A stretch of 64,000 nt of DNA from Pyropia yezoensis (taxonomy: Eukaryota > Rhodophyta > Bangiophyceae > Bangiales > Bangiaceae), in the NCBI GenBank assembly GCA_009829735.1, contig CM020619.1, positions 4,846,148-4,910,147 of the forward strand, given 5' to 3'. A model generated the notes under the pieces. That model saw only the letters and a list, made by a program, of their open reading frames with translations. It had not been told where the DNA came from and ran no database searches. Position numbers and translations under genes: made by a program. This document shows, one piece after another, positions 37,894 to 48,620 of the stretch; positions within the stretch are counted from its first letter, which is position 1, and every line of letters begins with the position of its first letter.

Positions 37894-39468
37894 ACCATAC
37901 GCTTGCATGGAAATCGCCCGAGTACAGGCCGCCAGTACTCATGGGATCATTTCTCGGCCAGAGATACGCGGAGGTCGAAAACTCAAGCGTAGCACGACCC
38001 TGTCGACTCGGATTCTGATATGTCTTCGCTCCTCGAACCGACGCCTCCCAGGCGCACCCGCCACAACAACCCCGGATGCGTCGCCGATATCCCTGGCGCC
38101 CTCGGACCGGTCCCCAGGGTGGGGCGGGTGAGGTGCTGACAAACTTCTTTGCATCCTGCTGATGCGACGGAAGGTCAGGCAGTGCTCTCGGGCAAGCCGA
38201 AGCCAATGACATCCACTCTTGCCAGCGCCCGTGCACCGCCTGGCTTTGGAAGGTCCCCAGGAGTCGTGGCAACAGACAGGCCCAGCGCAGGATCCCGTGC
38301 TCCCTTCGCTTGTCAAGCATGCAGAAGAGCCATCAGAGAAGGAAATCCAGTCACACGGACATGTAAAGTTCGGTACATGTTCGTAAATTGACCTTCTTTT
38401 CATGCGCTGGATACTCTTGCAGTACTCATACTGTTGCCGAAATATACCGGTGGCTAGTACGCTTGTGAATACTCATGACTCCGGTCACGGGCGCCACTAA
38501 GCTTAGTAGAGAGTCGGCTGGTTGACAGTAGATACTCGTGCCCCAGCCACGACTCCCAATACCATACGCTGGACCAAAACTGGTACGCTTGACAACCCCT
38601 GGAACAAACAGAGAGCCGGTCGCCCGACAGGAAGCAGTGACGTCGCGCACCCCCACCACACGGCGATGAGACCTTTCAGTCCTTTTCGCGTGTGCCTACG
38701 AAGGTAGGCACAAGGGGAGGAGCAGCATGAGGTGAGGAGCTGATCGAGACGTTGCCTGTAGGCCGAACGGCATGCCACTGACCTCAATCGCCTTTCTGAT
38801 GCCCTTCCCATGGTCATGCCCAAGCTGGCCGCCACCACGTGTCTGATCCACCACCTTCCTGATGGGCGGCATTGCCCTGCCTCGTGTCCAAGGCGTATAT
38901 GGCTCGAGGCTTGACGTCTTTCCACTCCGGAAGAACCGGAACACGCGCGGCTGCGGCACGTTCGATTTACTGGTCTGTGTCACATGTAGCTTTCTGTTTC
39001 CGCTCCCGATTTGCCATCCTCCGGAGGTTGAACATATCGTTTAGTTCATTGCAAGCTGGGCTAAGTTTGTTTTTCACTTTCCACTTGAAATCCAAGTGTC
39101 ATTGATTCCAGATTGATGGGCATCTTTTGGTCCTTGTCTTGTAGAATTCAAATAGAGTCACCGGTTAAGGTGTGATTGTGACGCTCATTCTATTTTTGAT
39201 CTGGGCGTTGACAGTTGCGGTGCTGGCGTTGGGGATCCCGCGCTCGGCGCGCGCGCACGCCGCCCTTTCACCGCGCGCCGCAGCCACTTTCTCGACGCTC
39301 CCCACCCCCCCCCCCCACTGCCCCCCCCGCCAGTTCATATTCTGTCATTCTCAAGCTTGCCCCCCGTCGCCTGGAACCCGTCAGCTCCCCCCCCACCCCC
39401 TCCTCCTCCCACACCGCTCCCCCGACGCCGCTTCCCGTGGTGTGCGTGTGGCCGCCGCGCCCGTGGCC
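37894..39468. other. Lower-GC intergenic region with scattered CAAGCGTA motifs
   Basis: No gene recognised. Holds an inverted copy (38584-38602) of the 19-mer CCAGGGGTTGTCAAGCGTA found in both direct repeats, and several further CAAGCGTA/TACGCTTG and TACTCRTG words. 39000-39200 is AT-richer and may be the promoter region of the following gene. Confidence 0.45.
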
Positions 39469-40335
39469 ATGGCGGCGACGCCGCCGCCCGGCGACGCCGG
39501 CGGGGACGGCGGCGGCGGTGGGCCAGAGCCGCCGCCGCCGCCATCGCCGTCGCCGTCGCCACCGCCGTCGTCGTCGTCGTCACCGGCGCTGCCAGAGCTG
39601 GCAAGGCCGGGCGGGACACCCCCAGGGGAGGCCGCCACGCCGGTACCCGCGGCGGCGGTGGCGGCGGCTGCGGCGCTGATCGATGCGGCAGAGGGCGCGG
39701 CCGTGGACTCCCCGCGGGACGGGGTTGACGTGGTCGGGGGGTCGGACGCGGTGGCGGCAGCAGCGGTGGCGGCGGCGGCGGGCGCGGCCGCCGGTCTCGT
39801 GGCCGCTGCTGCTATGGACAATGCCGGCGCTGACAGCGGTGCCGCAGCCGACGCTGCCGACGCTGGTGGCGGTGCGGGGGGTGAGCTGCCCGCCGCCGCC
39901 GTCGCTGGGGACTACTCGAGCGACCGGGATTGCCGGGACGGCAACACGGACGGGGAGGGGGACCACCGGGGCACGGCGGCGGCAGCCCCCGGTGCGCCGG
40001 AGGCTGGTGTGTACTCGGATGGTGAGGAGGGGGAGGAGGAGGAGGAGGGAGAGGGCGGCGTGGAGGAGGGGGCGGCGGCGGAGGAGGGCGGGCTCCACGT
40101 GCCCGGCATCCCCGTGACGGCGGCTGGCGACGCAGCCGGCGGGGAAGGGGCGGCCGAGGCAGCCGCGGCGGCGGCAGCGGCTGCTGCCATCGATAACGAT
40201 GATGCCGACGTGGAGGGTGATGACGAAGCCTACGCCAGCGGCAACCTTGACGACGGTGGCGTCATCGTTGATGGCGTTGGCGGCAACGGGGACGGCGGTG
40301 GCGGCAACGTTGACGGCGACGGCAGCTATGACTAA
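39469..40335 (+). CDS. Acidic, Ala/Gly-rich disordered protein
   Basis: 288-residue frame; I chose the ATG at 39469, since the frame is open from 39172 without an earlier ATG. Composition is nearly all Ala, Gly, Asp, Glu, Pro and Ser, with a Pro/Ser run (about 23-47), poly-Ala runs, a Glu-rich stretch (about 186-200) and Asp/Gly repeats at the end. Few Lys and no aromatic core, so intrinsically disordered. Function unknown. It stops 11 nt before the sequence changes character into the retroelement D region, so it may be a host exon truncated by that insertion. Confidence 0.45.
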   Translation: MAATPPPGDAGGDGGGGGPEPPPPPSPSPSPPPSSSSSPALPELARPGGTPPGEAATPVPAAAVAAAAALIDAAEGAAVDSPRDGVDVVGGSDAVAAAAVAAAAGAAAGLVAAAAMDNAGADSGAAADAADAGGGAGGELPAAAVAGDYSSDRDCRDGNTDGEGDHRGTAAAAPGAPEAGVYSDGEEGEEEEEGEGGVEEGAAAEEGGLHVPGIPVTAAGDAAGGEGAAEAAAAAAAAAAIDNDDADVEGDDEAYASGNLDDGGVIVDGVGGNGDGGGGNVDGDGSYD

Positions 40336-40731
40336 GTAGGGTGTCACATGGATTCGGCAAGACTTAGGTTCACTAAGTTGGAGCAGACTTAGGCAAACTA
40401 AGTGGGCTACTGACTTTCACAAGTTTACTTGAAGGAGATGACTAACTCCGATAATTTCAAAGTAACCTGAGGCTTACACCAATGTAAACCCTCATCCATG
40501 GGGCAAGTGACGGACCAAGGAAGGTTGACCTTCATGAGTATTAACCAACCAGGATGGGTTGGGGGCGCGAGAAAGAACCGAGGCAGGCCACGGCTAAGTC
40601 AGACGGGGTACTCCCCAAAGGCAGGCATTGGTATCATGCAAACGCCCCAGCGGGGGATGAGTTTATACTCACTACTACCCGGCCACCATAAGGGTCACCG
40701 GGTCCCTCTCCCTCACAGACAATAGCACTCC

Positions 40732-43029
40732 TCAGTGGGTAGACCCGCTGCCGGAGGGAGGCCACTCACGCGTAAACGCGTACACCTCCATGCTCCACCG
40801 GACGGCAATCTCGCGACGGTCAATCGCCCGAGTTACCTCGGTGCATAGCTGAACGAGGGTGCTGCGGCCAGCCTCCACGTCCTCCAGAGCTGTCTGGAGG
40901 CGGTCCAGCACGCCACGGAAGCAACGCGCGGAACCGACCAGCGCAGCACCTGGGGGGATATCCCCCCAGCTAACAGAGAGACCCTCCCGCATCTCGCGGG
41001 CAATGAGGGCGTCAACGCCCTCATACCATAGACGGGGCCCCCCGTCACGCATGACAGCGGCGGAAGGGGACACTGGCGCAACCAGAGGAGCCACAGGAGC
41101 CGACACGGCTACCACCGGAGCCGGTGGCGCCTGATACGAGGCCCGGTAGGACCCCACTGAAGGGGCCCCACCGTAAGCCCGGCGGGGCTCCGCCCGACGA
41201 CGGGACACCTCACGCTCCCCACCCGAAGAGTCCCACTCTCGGGGACGACGGCCAACCGCCGACGGTATCGGGTTACCGAACCACGGGGCGAGGATCTGAA
41301 GAGGGTCATGGATAACGATGGGAATACCCAGGTCAGGAACAGCCTCGGTGGACGCCCACCCACGGCAATTGGGCTCACCCGGCTGAGTACGCCGGATGCG
41401 AAACGAGTGACGAGGCAAGGGGGCAGCCCCAGCCTGCGGATCCCGGTACGGGGGAACGGTCAACACCCCAGCCCAGTTCACGGCATCGTGAACGGCCAGC
41501 AGGGCCTCGAACTCCCGGGCCAACCCGGTCTTGGCAGCTATCATGTCCACGCCTAGCTGCCCGATATGCCGACGGACACCCGTCGGAAGATGAAACAGGC
41601 GCCCCTGCCGGCGGACGGACAGCAAGAAGGAGGAAGCCTGCCCGAGGGTAACCTCAAGGGTGAAGGTCCCCTGCAACGGGTGGACCGGCCGGGAGGCCAG
41701 CACACTACCGAAGTATCGGAGACAGGAGCCGGTGTCAAACCGGAAAGCAGGGGCGGGCTCCCACCCCTCCTGCCACAGAGGCGGGCGTACGGGAGTGTAC
41801 ACCGGCGCGCGACCGTTACCGGTCTGCAACGCACACGTTATATCGGTGCGGAACGCATCCGCCATGACACCATGGTTACGTCGCCAGCTCGACGCCGACT
41901 TCAACCCCGCCATGGGCGGGTACGGAGCCGTCAACGTCAGATACGGGGATACCCCCGGGAAGCACTCAAACCCGGGGTACCGGCCGGTATGGCCCACCGT
42001 CTCCCCAAACGCCACAGGCGCCGCCGCCGACGCAACCCCCCGAGCACTAGCCGGGTATTCAACCTCCCGCGGCAACGCGGGGGCAACCAAGTCGCATACC
42101 CCGAAGGCGGGGTCGAGAAGGACTCCACCCCGCCCCACCCTGGTTCGCCAGAGCTGCGCATGCCGGTCGTCCGGCTGACTCAGGACCCAATAATGTTCCA
42201 CCCGGACCCCATTCGGCTGGTTGACCAGCCGCACCAACTCCCGCTCCCAACTCGGGTCCAACTTGACGCGCCCGGAGGACCCTCCACGGTGACGCGGCTG
42301 GTGGAAGTCTGCCCGCATCCGTCCACCGGAGTCCATGGACTCCTGCACAGTTAGGCCTCGAGCCCGAGCCACCAAGTCGGACATCGGGGGCGCCGGGGGA
42401 AGCCCCACCGGCAGATGGGCCGGTGCCGTAGGCGCACGGGGCCGAGGAGGAAGAAGAAGGGCGGGCGCCCGCCCGGAGTAGCTCCCGGAGTCCACCGCCA
42501 TCGGGGAAGACACGTCTTGACCACCTGTCGCCCGCGGCACCGCGGGCAGAGCATCGCCGTTACCCGGGCCCGACGTGGGCACCGCGGGGACGGAGGGGAT
42601 AGACCCGTTACCCGCCTCCACGGACGCACCAACAACCGAGCGGGCACCCGCACCGTCTTGACCCGCCGTCCCGGCCGGGGTACCGCCACGACCGTCCGAC
42701 ACACCGGCTGCGCCGTCTTGGGGTAAAGCCGCGCCGGCACCGGCGACAGGAGCCATCCGGGTCGCCGGAGGAGTAGGAGTAGGGGCAGCCGCTACGCGCG
42801 GTTGACCGCCACCCGACGGAGCCGCCGTGCCGCTGCACACGGACGACAACCCGCCCGGCGCGCCTTCCGGGGCCACACGGACGGTTACCCGGTCGCCTTC
42901 GTCCTCCGACGAGCTCGACAAGAAGCACTCGGCGGCGGTGGCGCAGACGGGAACGTCGTCCTGCATCACCTCCTCCTCCTCCTCAAGCAGGAGGTCGTCC
43001 TCGCCCCCGGGCTCCTGGGGGTCCGACAT
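40732..43029 (-). CDS. Antisense accessory protein of element D (aORF-D)
   Basis: 765-residue protein; start chosen at the ATG 43029 (MSDPQEPGG), 36 codons inside the longest frame. The N-terminus is very acidic (LLLEEEEEV) and followed by a Ser/Ala/Pro-rich region. The core contains VRRQGRLFHLPTGVRRHIGQ, which lines up with VQRRGMLWHLPLRLIQGLEQ of element A, followed in both by a helix (FEALLAVHDAV against LEEMLRLHKFI). The C-terminus LCTEVTRAIDRREIAVRWSM parallels LLATLTRHGLAQQWSETFTG of element B. Completely open despite the absence of gag-pol. No known domain recognised; no signal peptide. Convergent with the (missing) pol, as in A and B. Confidence 0.7.
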   Translation of the reverse strand: MSDPQEPGGEDDLLLEEEEEVMQDDVPVCATAAECFLSSSSEDEGDRVTVRVAPEGAPGGLSSVCSGTAAPSGGGQPRVAAAPTPTPPATRMAPVAGAGAALPQDGAAGVSDGRGGTPAGTAGQDGAGARSVVGASVEAGNGSIPSVPAVPTSGPGNGDALPAVPRATGGQDVSSPMAVDSGSYSGRAPALLLPPRPRAPTAPAHLPVGLPPAPPMSDLVARARGLTVQESMDSGGRMRADFHQPRHRGGSSGRVKLDPSWERELVRLVNQPNGVRVEHYWVLSQPDDRHAQLWRTRVGRGGVLLDPAFGVCDLVAPALPREVEYPASARGVASAAAPVAFGETVGHTGRYPGFECFPGVSPYLTLTAPYPPMAGLKSASSWRRNHGVMADAFRTDITCALQTGNGRAPVYTPVRPPLWQEGWEPAPAFRFDTGSCLRYFGSVLASRPVHPLQGTFTLEVTLGQASSFLLSVRRQGRLFHLPTGVRRHIGQLGVDMIAAKTGLAREFEALLAVHDAVNWAGVLTVPPYRDPQAGAAPLPRHSFRIRRTQPGEPNCRGWASTEAVPDLGIPIVIHDPLQILAPWFGNPIPSAVGRRPREWDSSGGEREVSRRRAEPRRAYGGAPSVGSYRASYQAPPAPVVAVSAPVAPLVAPVSPSAAVMRDGGPRLWYEGVDALIAREMREGLSVSWGDIPPGAALVGSARCFRGVLDRLQTALEDVEAGRSTLVQLCTEVTRAIDRREIAVRWSMEVYAFTREWPPSGSGSTH

Positions 43030-43606
43030 GGTGGAGCCGGGGTAGCAGGGGCGCCCCGTGCTAAAAAGCCGCAGCCGGCTCGACCCGGTACAACGAACGC
43101 TCGCGCGGACGAGCCAGGGAAGCGCGGGCACCCGCACTTATAACCACACAGCTCAGCACGAGCGATACGGCAGCGCGGGACGACCCGCGCCAGCCGAGCT
43201 ACGAGGACGCTCCACCCAGGCACCTGGATCGGGGCCACGCCCCCCCCACACGGGGTAATCAAGGGGGGTCACCCCCAACCGCCCCCACGCAATGCGAGCA
43301 GCCCCCGCCCCCCACTCAATCGTCCACACGAGAGGGGCCCCCCTACCACCAGACGCCTGGTGGCGGATCCGCTTGCACCACCCCTCGGGAAGGGGGGTCG
43401 TGAACAAAAACCCGCATCGGGAATTCAACGGTCCGGAAAACGGATCGTGTGTGTACCACACAAAGGGGGGCACCCCCCTCAGACAACCTCGAAAAGGGGT
43501 GTCTGTCGCGACAGGGCGCAAAGCCCCACCCGACTGGTAAACGGTCACGCGACCCACTCACATTCGGAAACCCGAAAGCAACTCGACCCGAGGACGGGCC
43601 GAATCC

Positions 43607-43616
43607 AAGGGGGGGA
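43607..43616 (+). promoter_or_regulatory. Polypurine tract of element D
   Basis: AAGGGGGGGA two bases before the LTR start TGTAGC. This is the expected plus-strand priming site and fixes the element orientation. Confidence 0.75.
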
Positions 43617-43618
43617 TA

Positions 43619-43980
43619 TGTAGCAATATGGTTGACCGTATTGTGACCCTATATTAGGGAGGCTACTTCTAACCCTTAGCTTTCCATTTGGGAGTCCGTA
43701 CTGGTCACGGTATCTATAAGTTACGTATGACCAGAGGGACTTGCATCTTGGGGTGGAGGGTAGTTAGTAGTGTCTCCGAGGGTTTATGACGAGGGGGCGG
43801 GCGGCGAATCCACCGCCTGCCAAGGTAGAACAACAAACCCCTCCCATTTGGGCTCCCATCTTGGTCCCGTGGCTTGCGCTCCAAGAACAGCAACCTTGGC
43901 CTCCCGGTGACGTTGGTGCCGATCCCCCTTAGTGAGTGTTCCCTGAGAGTGGACGTGCAGCGGATACCTATTGCGCTACA
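43619..43980 (+). repeat. 3' LTR of element D (362 bp)
   Basis: Starts TGTAGCAATATGG and ends CCTATTGCGCTACA, giving imperfect inverted termini (TGTAGC/GCTACA plus AATA). Preceded by the polypurine tract. No second copy in the window, so the right edge rests on the terminal inverted repeat. Confidence 0.65.
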
Positions 43981-43984
43981 ACCC

Positions 43985-45530
43985 CCCCCCCTCCTTATGG
44001 GGACGGTCGCGGTGGAGGAGGCGGTGAATGTGGAGGGCCGCGGCGGCGGCCGCCCTGTCTGCGCTTTGTGGGACCCCCCCCTCGGCATTGGCACGGTGGG
44101 GGTGTACGAGGCGGTCCTGGTGGACGGCCGCAGCAGCGGCTGCCCAGTCCACACTTTGGCCGCCCTTTCCCGCGTTTTCACGGCTAAGGGGGTGGAGGTC
44201 AACTTGAGCCGTGGTAGAAGCCGCTGACTTCGGGCTTTGGCGGATCTTCCCCTCCCTATTGGGACCGTTGGGGTGGAGAAGGCGGTGCTAGTGGACGGCC
44301 GCAGCAGTGGCCGCCCAGTCCTCGCTTCGACGGCCCTCCCCCGCGTCGTCACTGCGGCGGGAATGGAGATGAACGTGGGCCGTGGCAGTAGCCGCTAAGC
44401 ACGCGCTTTGGCGGCCCTCCCTCTCTTTATTGGGACGGTTGGGGTGGAGGAGACGGTGCTTGTGGAGGGCCGCGGCAGCGGCCGCCCAGTCCACGTTTCG
44501 GGAGACCCACTTCTCAGCGTAGGGACGGTTGGGAAAGAGGAGGTGGTGCTGGTGGAGGCCCGCGTCAGCGGCCGCCCAGTCCGAGCTCTGGCCCCTCCCT
44601 CCCTCCGTAATGGGACGGTGGGTGTGGAGGGGGTGGTCATGGTGAAAGGCCGCAGCATCGGCTGCCGAGTCCGTGCTTTGACATGGCCTCGCCGCGTCGT
44701 GGCGGCGGCGGGGGTGGAGGCGGAGTTGGTCCGTGGCAGCGGCCGCCCAGCCCGCACTTGGACGGCCCCCGAGGGCGTGGGGATGGCCGGGAATGTGGAC
44801 TCTGTGGTGGTCCGCCGCGGCCGCGGTCGCCCAGCCCGCATTTTGGCGGGCCCCTGCCGCCTTGGGGCGGCGGGGGCCCTCCTCGCGGTGCTGGTTGTCA
44901 GCAGAAGGGTCCACCGAGCCCGCGCTTTGCCCACCCCGCGTCGCGTAGTGACGGTCCAGAGCGTGTTGGCAGTGGCGGCGAGTCGTGGCTGGGATCATCC
45001 GGCCAATTTTCTGGTGAGCCCCCGCCGTGTTCGGTCGCCGGATGTGCTGGTCGTTGTCGTAGTGGGCCTCTGCAGCGACCGCCCAGCCCGCGCTTTGCCA
45101 ATCCTGCCCATGGTTCTGCCAGCCTTGCTTGCGGCGGCGCTGCTGGATGGCGGTCGCGGCCACCGACCCCTGGCCGTGGTGTGGGGCCCCGTCCGCATTT
45201 TGACGGCTTTCGGGGCGGTGCCGGTGCTGGACCGCGCCAACGGGTACCGAATTCACGCTTTGACCACCCCCTGCGTGACGACGGTTGGGATTGTGGCAGC
45301 GATCCGCCGCGACCGCGGCACGCGAGCGCACGTGGTGGCCGCGCTGACCTTCGGCACGGCTACGCTGGTGGCCGTGACCCGGCGCCGCAGGCGCCACAGA
45401 GCCCGCCTGTTGACAGGCCCCCTCCACGTTGGGGCGGGGGCTCTCGGCCCGTTGCTGACGGCCGACTTCGTGATGACGAATGGTGCGGCCCGCGCACGCC
45501 GCCGAGCGGCGCAGAGTACGTAGCAAGGCC
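43985..45530. repeat. Degenerate tandem array, about 85-93 bp units
   Basis: About 17 units of the type GGGACGGTTGGGGTGGAGGAGGCGGTGxTGGTGGAxGGCCGCAGCAGCGGCCGCCCAGTCC. On the minus strand one frame reads as 30-residue repeats (RTGRPLPRPSTSTASSTPTVP) and a second as WAAAAAALH-rich repeats. Long frames exist on both strands (44408-45523 plus, 45532-44288 minus), but phase shifts between units. I regard it as a minisatellite, possibly from a former repeat-protein gene. Confidence 0.6.
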
Positions 45531-45534
45531 ACCT

Positions 45535-45825
45535 CAGCGGCCAGGCCGCGACCAAGGAGGCTTGCGGCCGCAGCGGCCAGGCAAGACCAAGAAAGCTCGC
45601 CGCCACAGCGGCCAGCCCAAAAACAGCTCGGCGGGCCGCCGCAGCGGCCAGCCAGAGATCAACGAGGCGGGCCGCCCCAGCGGCCAGCCCAAGACCAACG
45701 AGGCTGGCCGCCGCAGCGCCCGGCTCCAGACCAAAGAGACGGGCCACTCCAGAGGCCAGCTCAAGAGGAGCGAGGCGGGCCGCCGCAGCGTCCAGCGCAA
45801 GAGTACCGAGGCGGTCGTCACGCGC
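45535..45825 (+). repeat. 36-bp tandem repeat encoding 12-residue units
   Basis: Seven to eight units of CAGCGGCCAGCCCAAGACCAACGAGGCGGGCCGC-like sequence. In one plus frame they read RRSGQPKTNEAG with conserved spacing, inside a frame open from 44683. Lys/Arg/Gln-rich, disordered. It may belong to the N-terminal part of the decayed Myb-like gene beyond the LTR insertion. Confidence 0.6.
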
Positions 45826-46000
45826 GACGGCTCACACACAGGTGAGCAGCGGACAGGCCTGTGCAGGTTCCTGTCCACGTCACGAGCACCCAGACATGGC
45901 CGGGGGTGGCGCGACCAGCGCATCCAATGTCTGCCGACGCGCCGGCCGCCCAGCATCAGCCGAGCAGTTGCGCGGCGATCGCCCAGGAGTAGCCGCCGCG

Positions 46001-46582
46001 CCCCGTGTAGCCTCCCTGGCCCTGACTTGGCGCCGACCCGGGTCTGCGACCAGAGGGCACCAGGTGCCAGAACACGCCCGCTGTGTGGTGATGGTTGGCG
46101 GCCGTGGCCCGTGCCCGACACTGGGATGCGGTGGACTACGCTACCCACACGAGAGAGAGGGATTTCTGATGGGTTTTTGCATACTTGTGAGGGACTTGAT
46201 TGGAGAGAATTTGAGTGTGAGATTAGTGAGTGGGAATGGAACTAGTAGGGATAGTGGCCCCCAACCTGACGAGGTTAGACTCGGGTCGGAGCCACTTGGG
46301 GGTATGGGGGGGGCTACCTAGCGAACGTGCCGAGGCTCCCCCAGATGCACGTTAAGAGGGACAGCGAGGCGCCCTTGGCCCGCGCCCTCAGGAAAAAGAT
46401 AATTGCGCGTTTGCTTTCCTCTTCCCCGTGTGCACTACCGTGCGTATCTGTTTGCTCTGCGAGCAGGCACGTGAGGCAACAGGCATACCACTCTCGTAGT
46501 TCCCCTTTCTGTGTTACCTGTCCCTTTCCTCCGAGGGATATTGACACGTGTCTGAGAGGATCGAGTTTTATACCACACCCCG
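46001..46582 (+). mobile_element. Solo LTR of the element B family with 5-bp target duplication
   Basis: LTR 46006-46577 (572 bp) from TGTAGCCTCCCTGGCC to TTTTATACCACA, the reverse-orientation homologue of 51158-51725. Flanked by identical pentamers CCCCG (46001-46005 and 46578-46582). A 5-bp duplication is typical of Ty3/gypsy integration. The interior was probably lost by LTR-LTR recombination. It carries more substitutions than the B LTRs, so it is an older insertion. Confidence 0.92.
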
Positions 46583-48046
46583 CTCCCAACGAGGTGGAGA
46601 CGCCGGAGGCGCTACCGCCGCACTCACCACGGCAAGGGCCTCCGGCCGAGCAACAGCAGCTGCAGCAGCCGCACCCCGCCCTCAACGAGGTGGACACCCG
46701 GGAGGCGGTGGCGGCGCGTCCGCCGCACTCACCGCAGCAAGGGCCCGCGGACGAGCAGCAGCAGCTGGAGCCGTTGACGGAGCGCCAGCCAGAGTCCAAG
46801 GAGGAGCCGCCGGTCGAGCACGCACTGCTGCCGCACGGCCCCCCTCGAGAGCCTTTTCCCGACGAGGCGGACGGGGCGCTGGACCATCTGGCTGTGGCCG
46901 CCGAGGCGGCGGGGGGTGGGGAGGAGGTGGCGCCGATACACCTACCCGGGTGCTCAACTGGTCCGACAAAGAGCGCATGATGGTTTGGAAGGCTGTATTG
47001 ACGGTCGGGCAGAAGCCGATCATGGGAATGGATCAGAATACGGACACTTCCTGGACCAACGTCGGCGCGATGGTACGACGAACGATGTGACGCGATGCCG
47101 AGAAGCACGGCCGCCCACTTGGCAGTCTACCTGACCCTCCAGACAGCGCCATCAAGCGCAAGTTTAAATAGCACATCAGCGAAACGTTCTAGACTTTTGG
47201 GGAATGCTGGCTGCGTATGAAGCGTACCCACCTTACGAGGAACCGATCTGATGGGGACCTCAGTGAGGCCTGACGCGGACATGGGTGGCTCCGACGTGGA
47301 GATTGACGAGGACGTCGACGGTGGCGACGGCGCGACAGGCGCGCCGCGTGGCAGGACGTGGTTCTTGGACCGCGAGAGATCCCCATCACCATTCCCGCCG
47401 GAGAACCCCGCCGCACGCAGGTGTGACGCACCCTTCGTGTACTAGGTGGAGACTGATGACGACATAGACCGCGCGGCTGACCCGCTGGCGTCACCGACGG
47501 ACGACGGTGCGCCCGCTAACACGTCAACCACGTTGACCGACCATGGCGCGGCCGCCGAGATGCCGGCCGCCCCGACCGACTGTGACGCCGCGGCTGAGAC
47601 GCCGACTGCGTAGACCGACTACGACTCGGCCGCTGAGACGCCAGGAACGCCGATGGACTATGGCGCGGCCGCTGACATGCTGGCCGCGTCCAACGTTGTT
47701 CGGGCCGCCGCTGCCACTCCGGCCGCCCCTTCCAACTTTGATGCCGCCGCTGAGACGCCGGCCGCTTTGACCGACTATGACGAGGCCGCTGACACGCCGG
47801 CCGCGCCTACGGTCGTTGTGGCGGCCGCTGCCATTCCTGCCGCCCCTTCCGACTTTGAGGCCGCCGCTGAGACGCGAACAGCCCTGACAACTATGACGAG
47901 GCCGCTGACATGCCGGCCGCGCCCACAGACGGCCACCATCGCAAGCGGCGGCTGCAGGCCCCCGTGTCCAACGAAGCGAGTAATAAGCGCAAGAAGACCC
48001 AGCCCATGAAGCGGAAGAGCTTCCTGAACGCCAAGCTACGCGACTA
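46583..48046 (+). pseudogene. Decayed Myb/SANT-like (Harbinger-associated) gene
   Basis: The frame to 47090 contains a Gln/Pro- or Gly-rich lead followed by NWSDKERMMVWKAV...MGMDQNTDTSWTNVG, the W-S/T-x-E...DQ...W pattern of Myb-like Harbinger partners, as in the gene at 10766-12145. The homologous continuation (DSAIKRKFK, TFGECWL, LTRNRSDGD) follows in the same frame but is interrupted by TGA, TAG, TAG and TGA. Another frame from 47251 encodes acidic sequence and five to six 13-17-residue repeats of the type DFDAAAETPAAPT with two internal stops and a frameshift (about 47880), ending in a basic tail (SNKRKKTQPMKRKSF, stop at 48046). Clearly non-functional. The solo LTR inserted at its 5' side. 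Confidence 0.6.
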
Positions 48047-48229
48047 GATGCCTGAGTGCTTCTGTGACAGCGTTGTCGTGTTGCAGGTGTTTTTCTTGTG
48101 GGCAACGGATTTTTTGACGTAGGTGTCAAATTGGCTCTTCCTAAAAAGGAAAAAGAAGTCGTTCTCCTTTGACTAGGACTTGGCGCACGCGCCCGGCGGT
48201 GGCCACGGCCGCCACCATCACCAAGCCAC

Positions 48230-48620
48230 CGCGGAAGAACACCAAGCACCCCACGCCACGGCGCCAGCCACCCAGACACAGCGGCCGCGACGCAGCCACA
48301 GCCGCCGCAACGCGGTGGCTGCCGCCGCCACCCCCAACAGCCTGCCGGTGAAAGACAGCAAGCACCTCACGCCACGGCGCCAGCCACCCAGCCACAGCCG
48401 CCGCGACGCAGCCACAGCCGCTGCAACGCGGTGGCCACAGCCGCCACCACCTCCAGCCCGCCGCAAAAAAACACCAACACGACCACCGACCCACCGCCAA
48501 AAGACACCACCACCCCAGGCCACGGCGCCAGCCACTCAGCTACAGCCACCGGAACGCGGTGGCCACCGCCGCCACCACCACCAACCCGCCGCCCAAAACA
48601 CTGAAGACCCCGCGCCACAA
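48230..48620. repeat. Three copies of a 118-147 bp C-rich repeat
   Basis: CACGCCACGGCGCCAGCCA recurs at about 48252, 48368 and 48513 (last slightly diverged), each followed by GCCACAGCCGC and AACGCGGTGGC blocks. No coding interpretation favoured. Confidence 0.6.

Larger units (their letters stand above)
40346..43980 (+). mobile_element. Retroelement D: 3' part or non-autonomous LTR element
   Basis: Sense strand is plus: polypurine tract (43607-43616) followed by an LTR (43619-43980). Its only gene is antisense (40732-43029) and homologous to those of elements A and B. No gag or pol is present between 40336 and 43606. The left edge is not defined; 40346 is where sequence character changes (TGTCACATGG). 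40346-40731 shows no chromodomain remnant. Confidence 0.6.

Noticed and set aside
44288-45532. Long frames on both strands over the about 90-bp array taken as real genes
   Set aside because: Repeat units shift phase relative to each other and neither frame shows more than repeat-derived composition; kept as a repeat.
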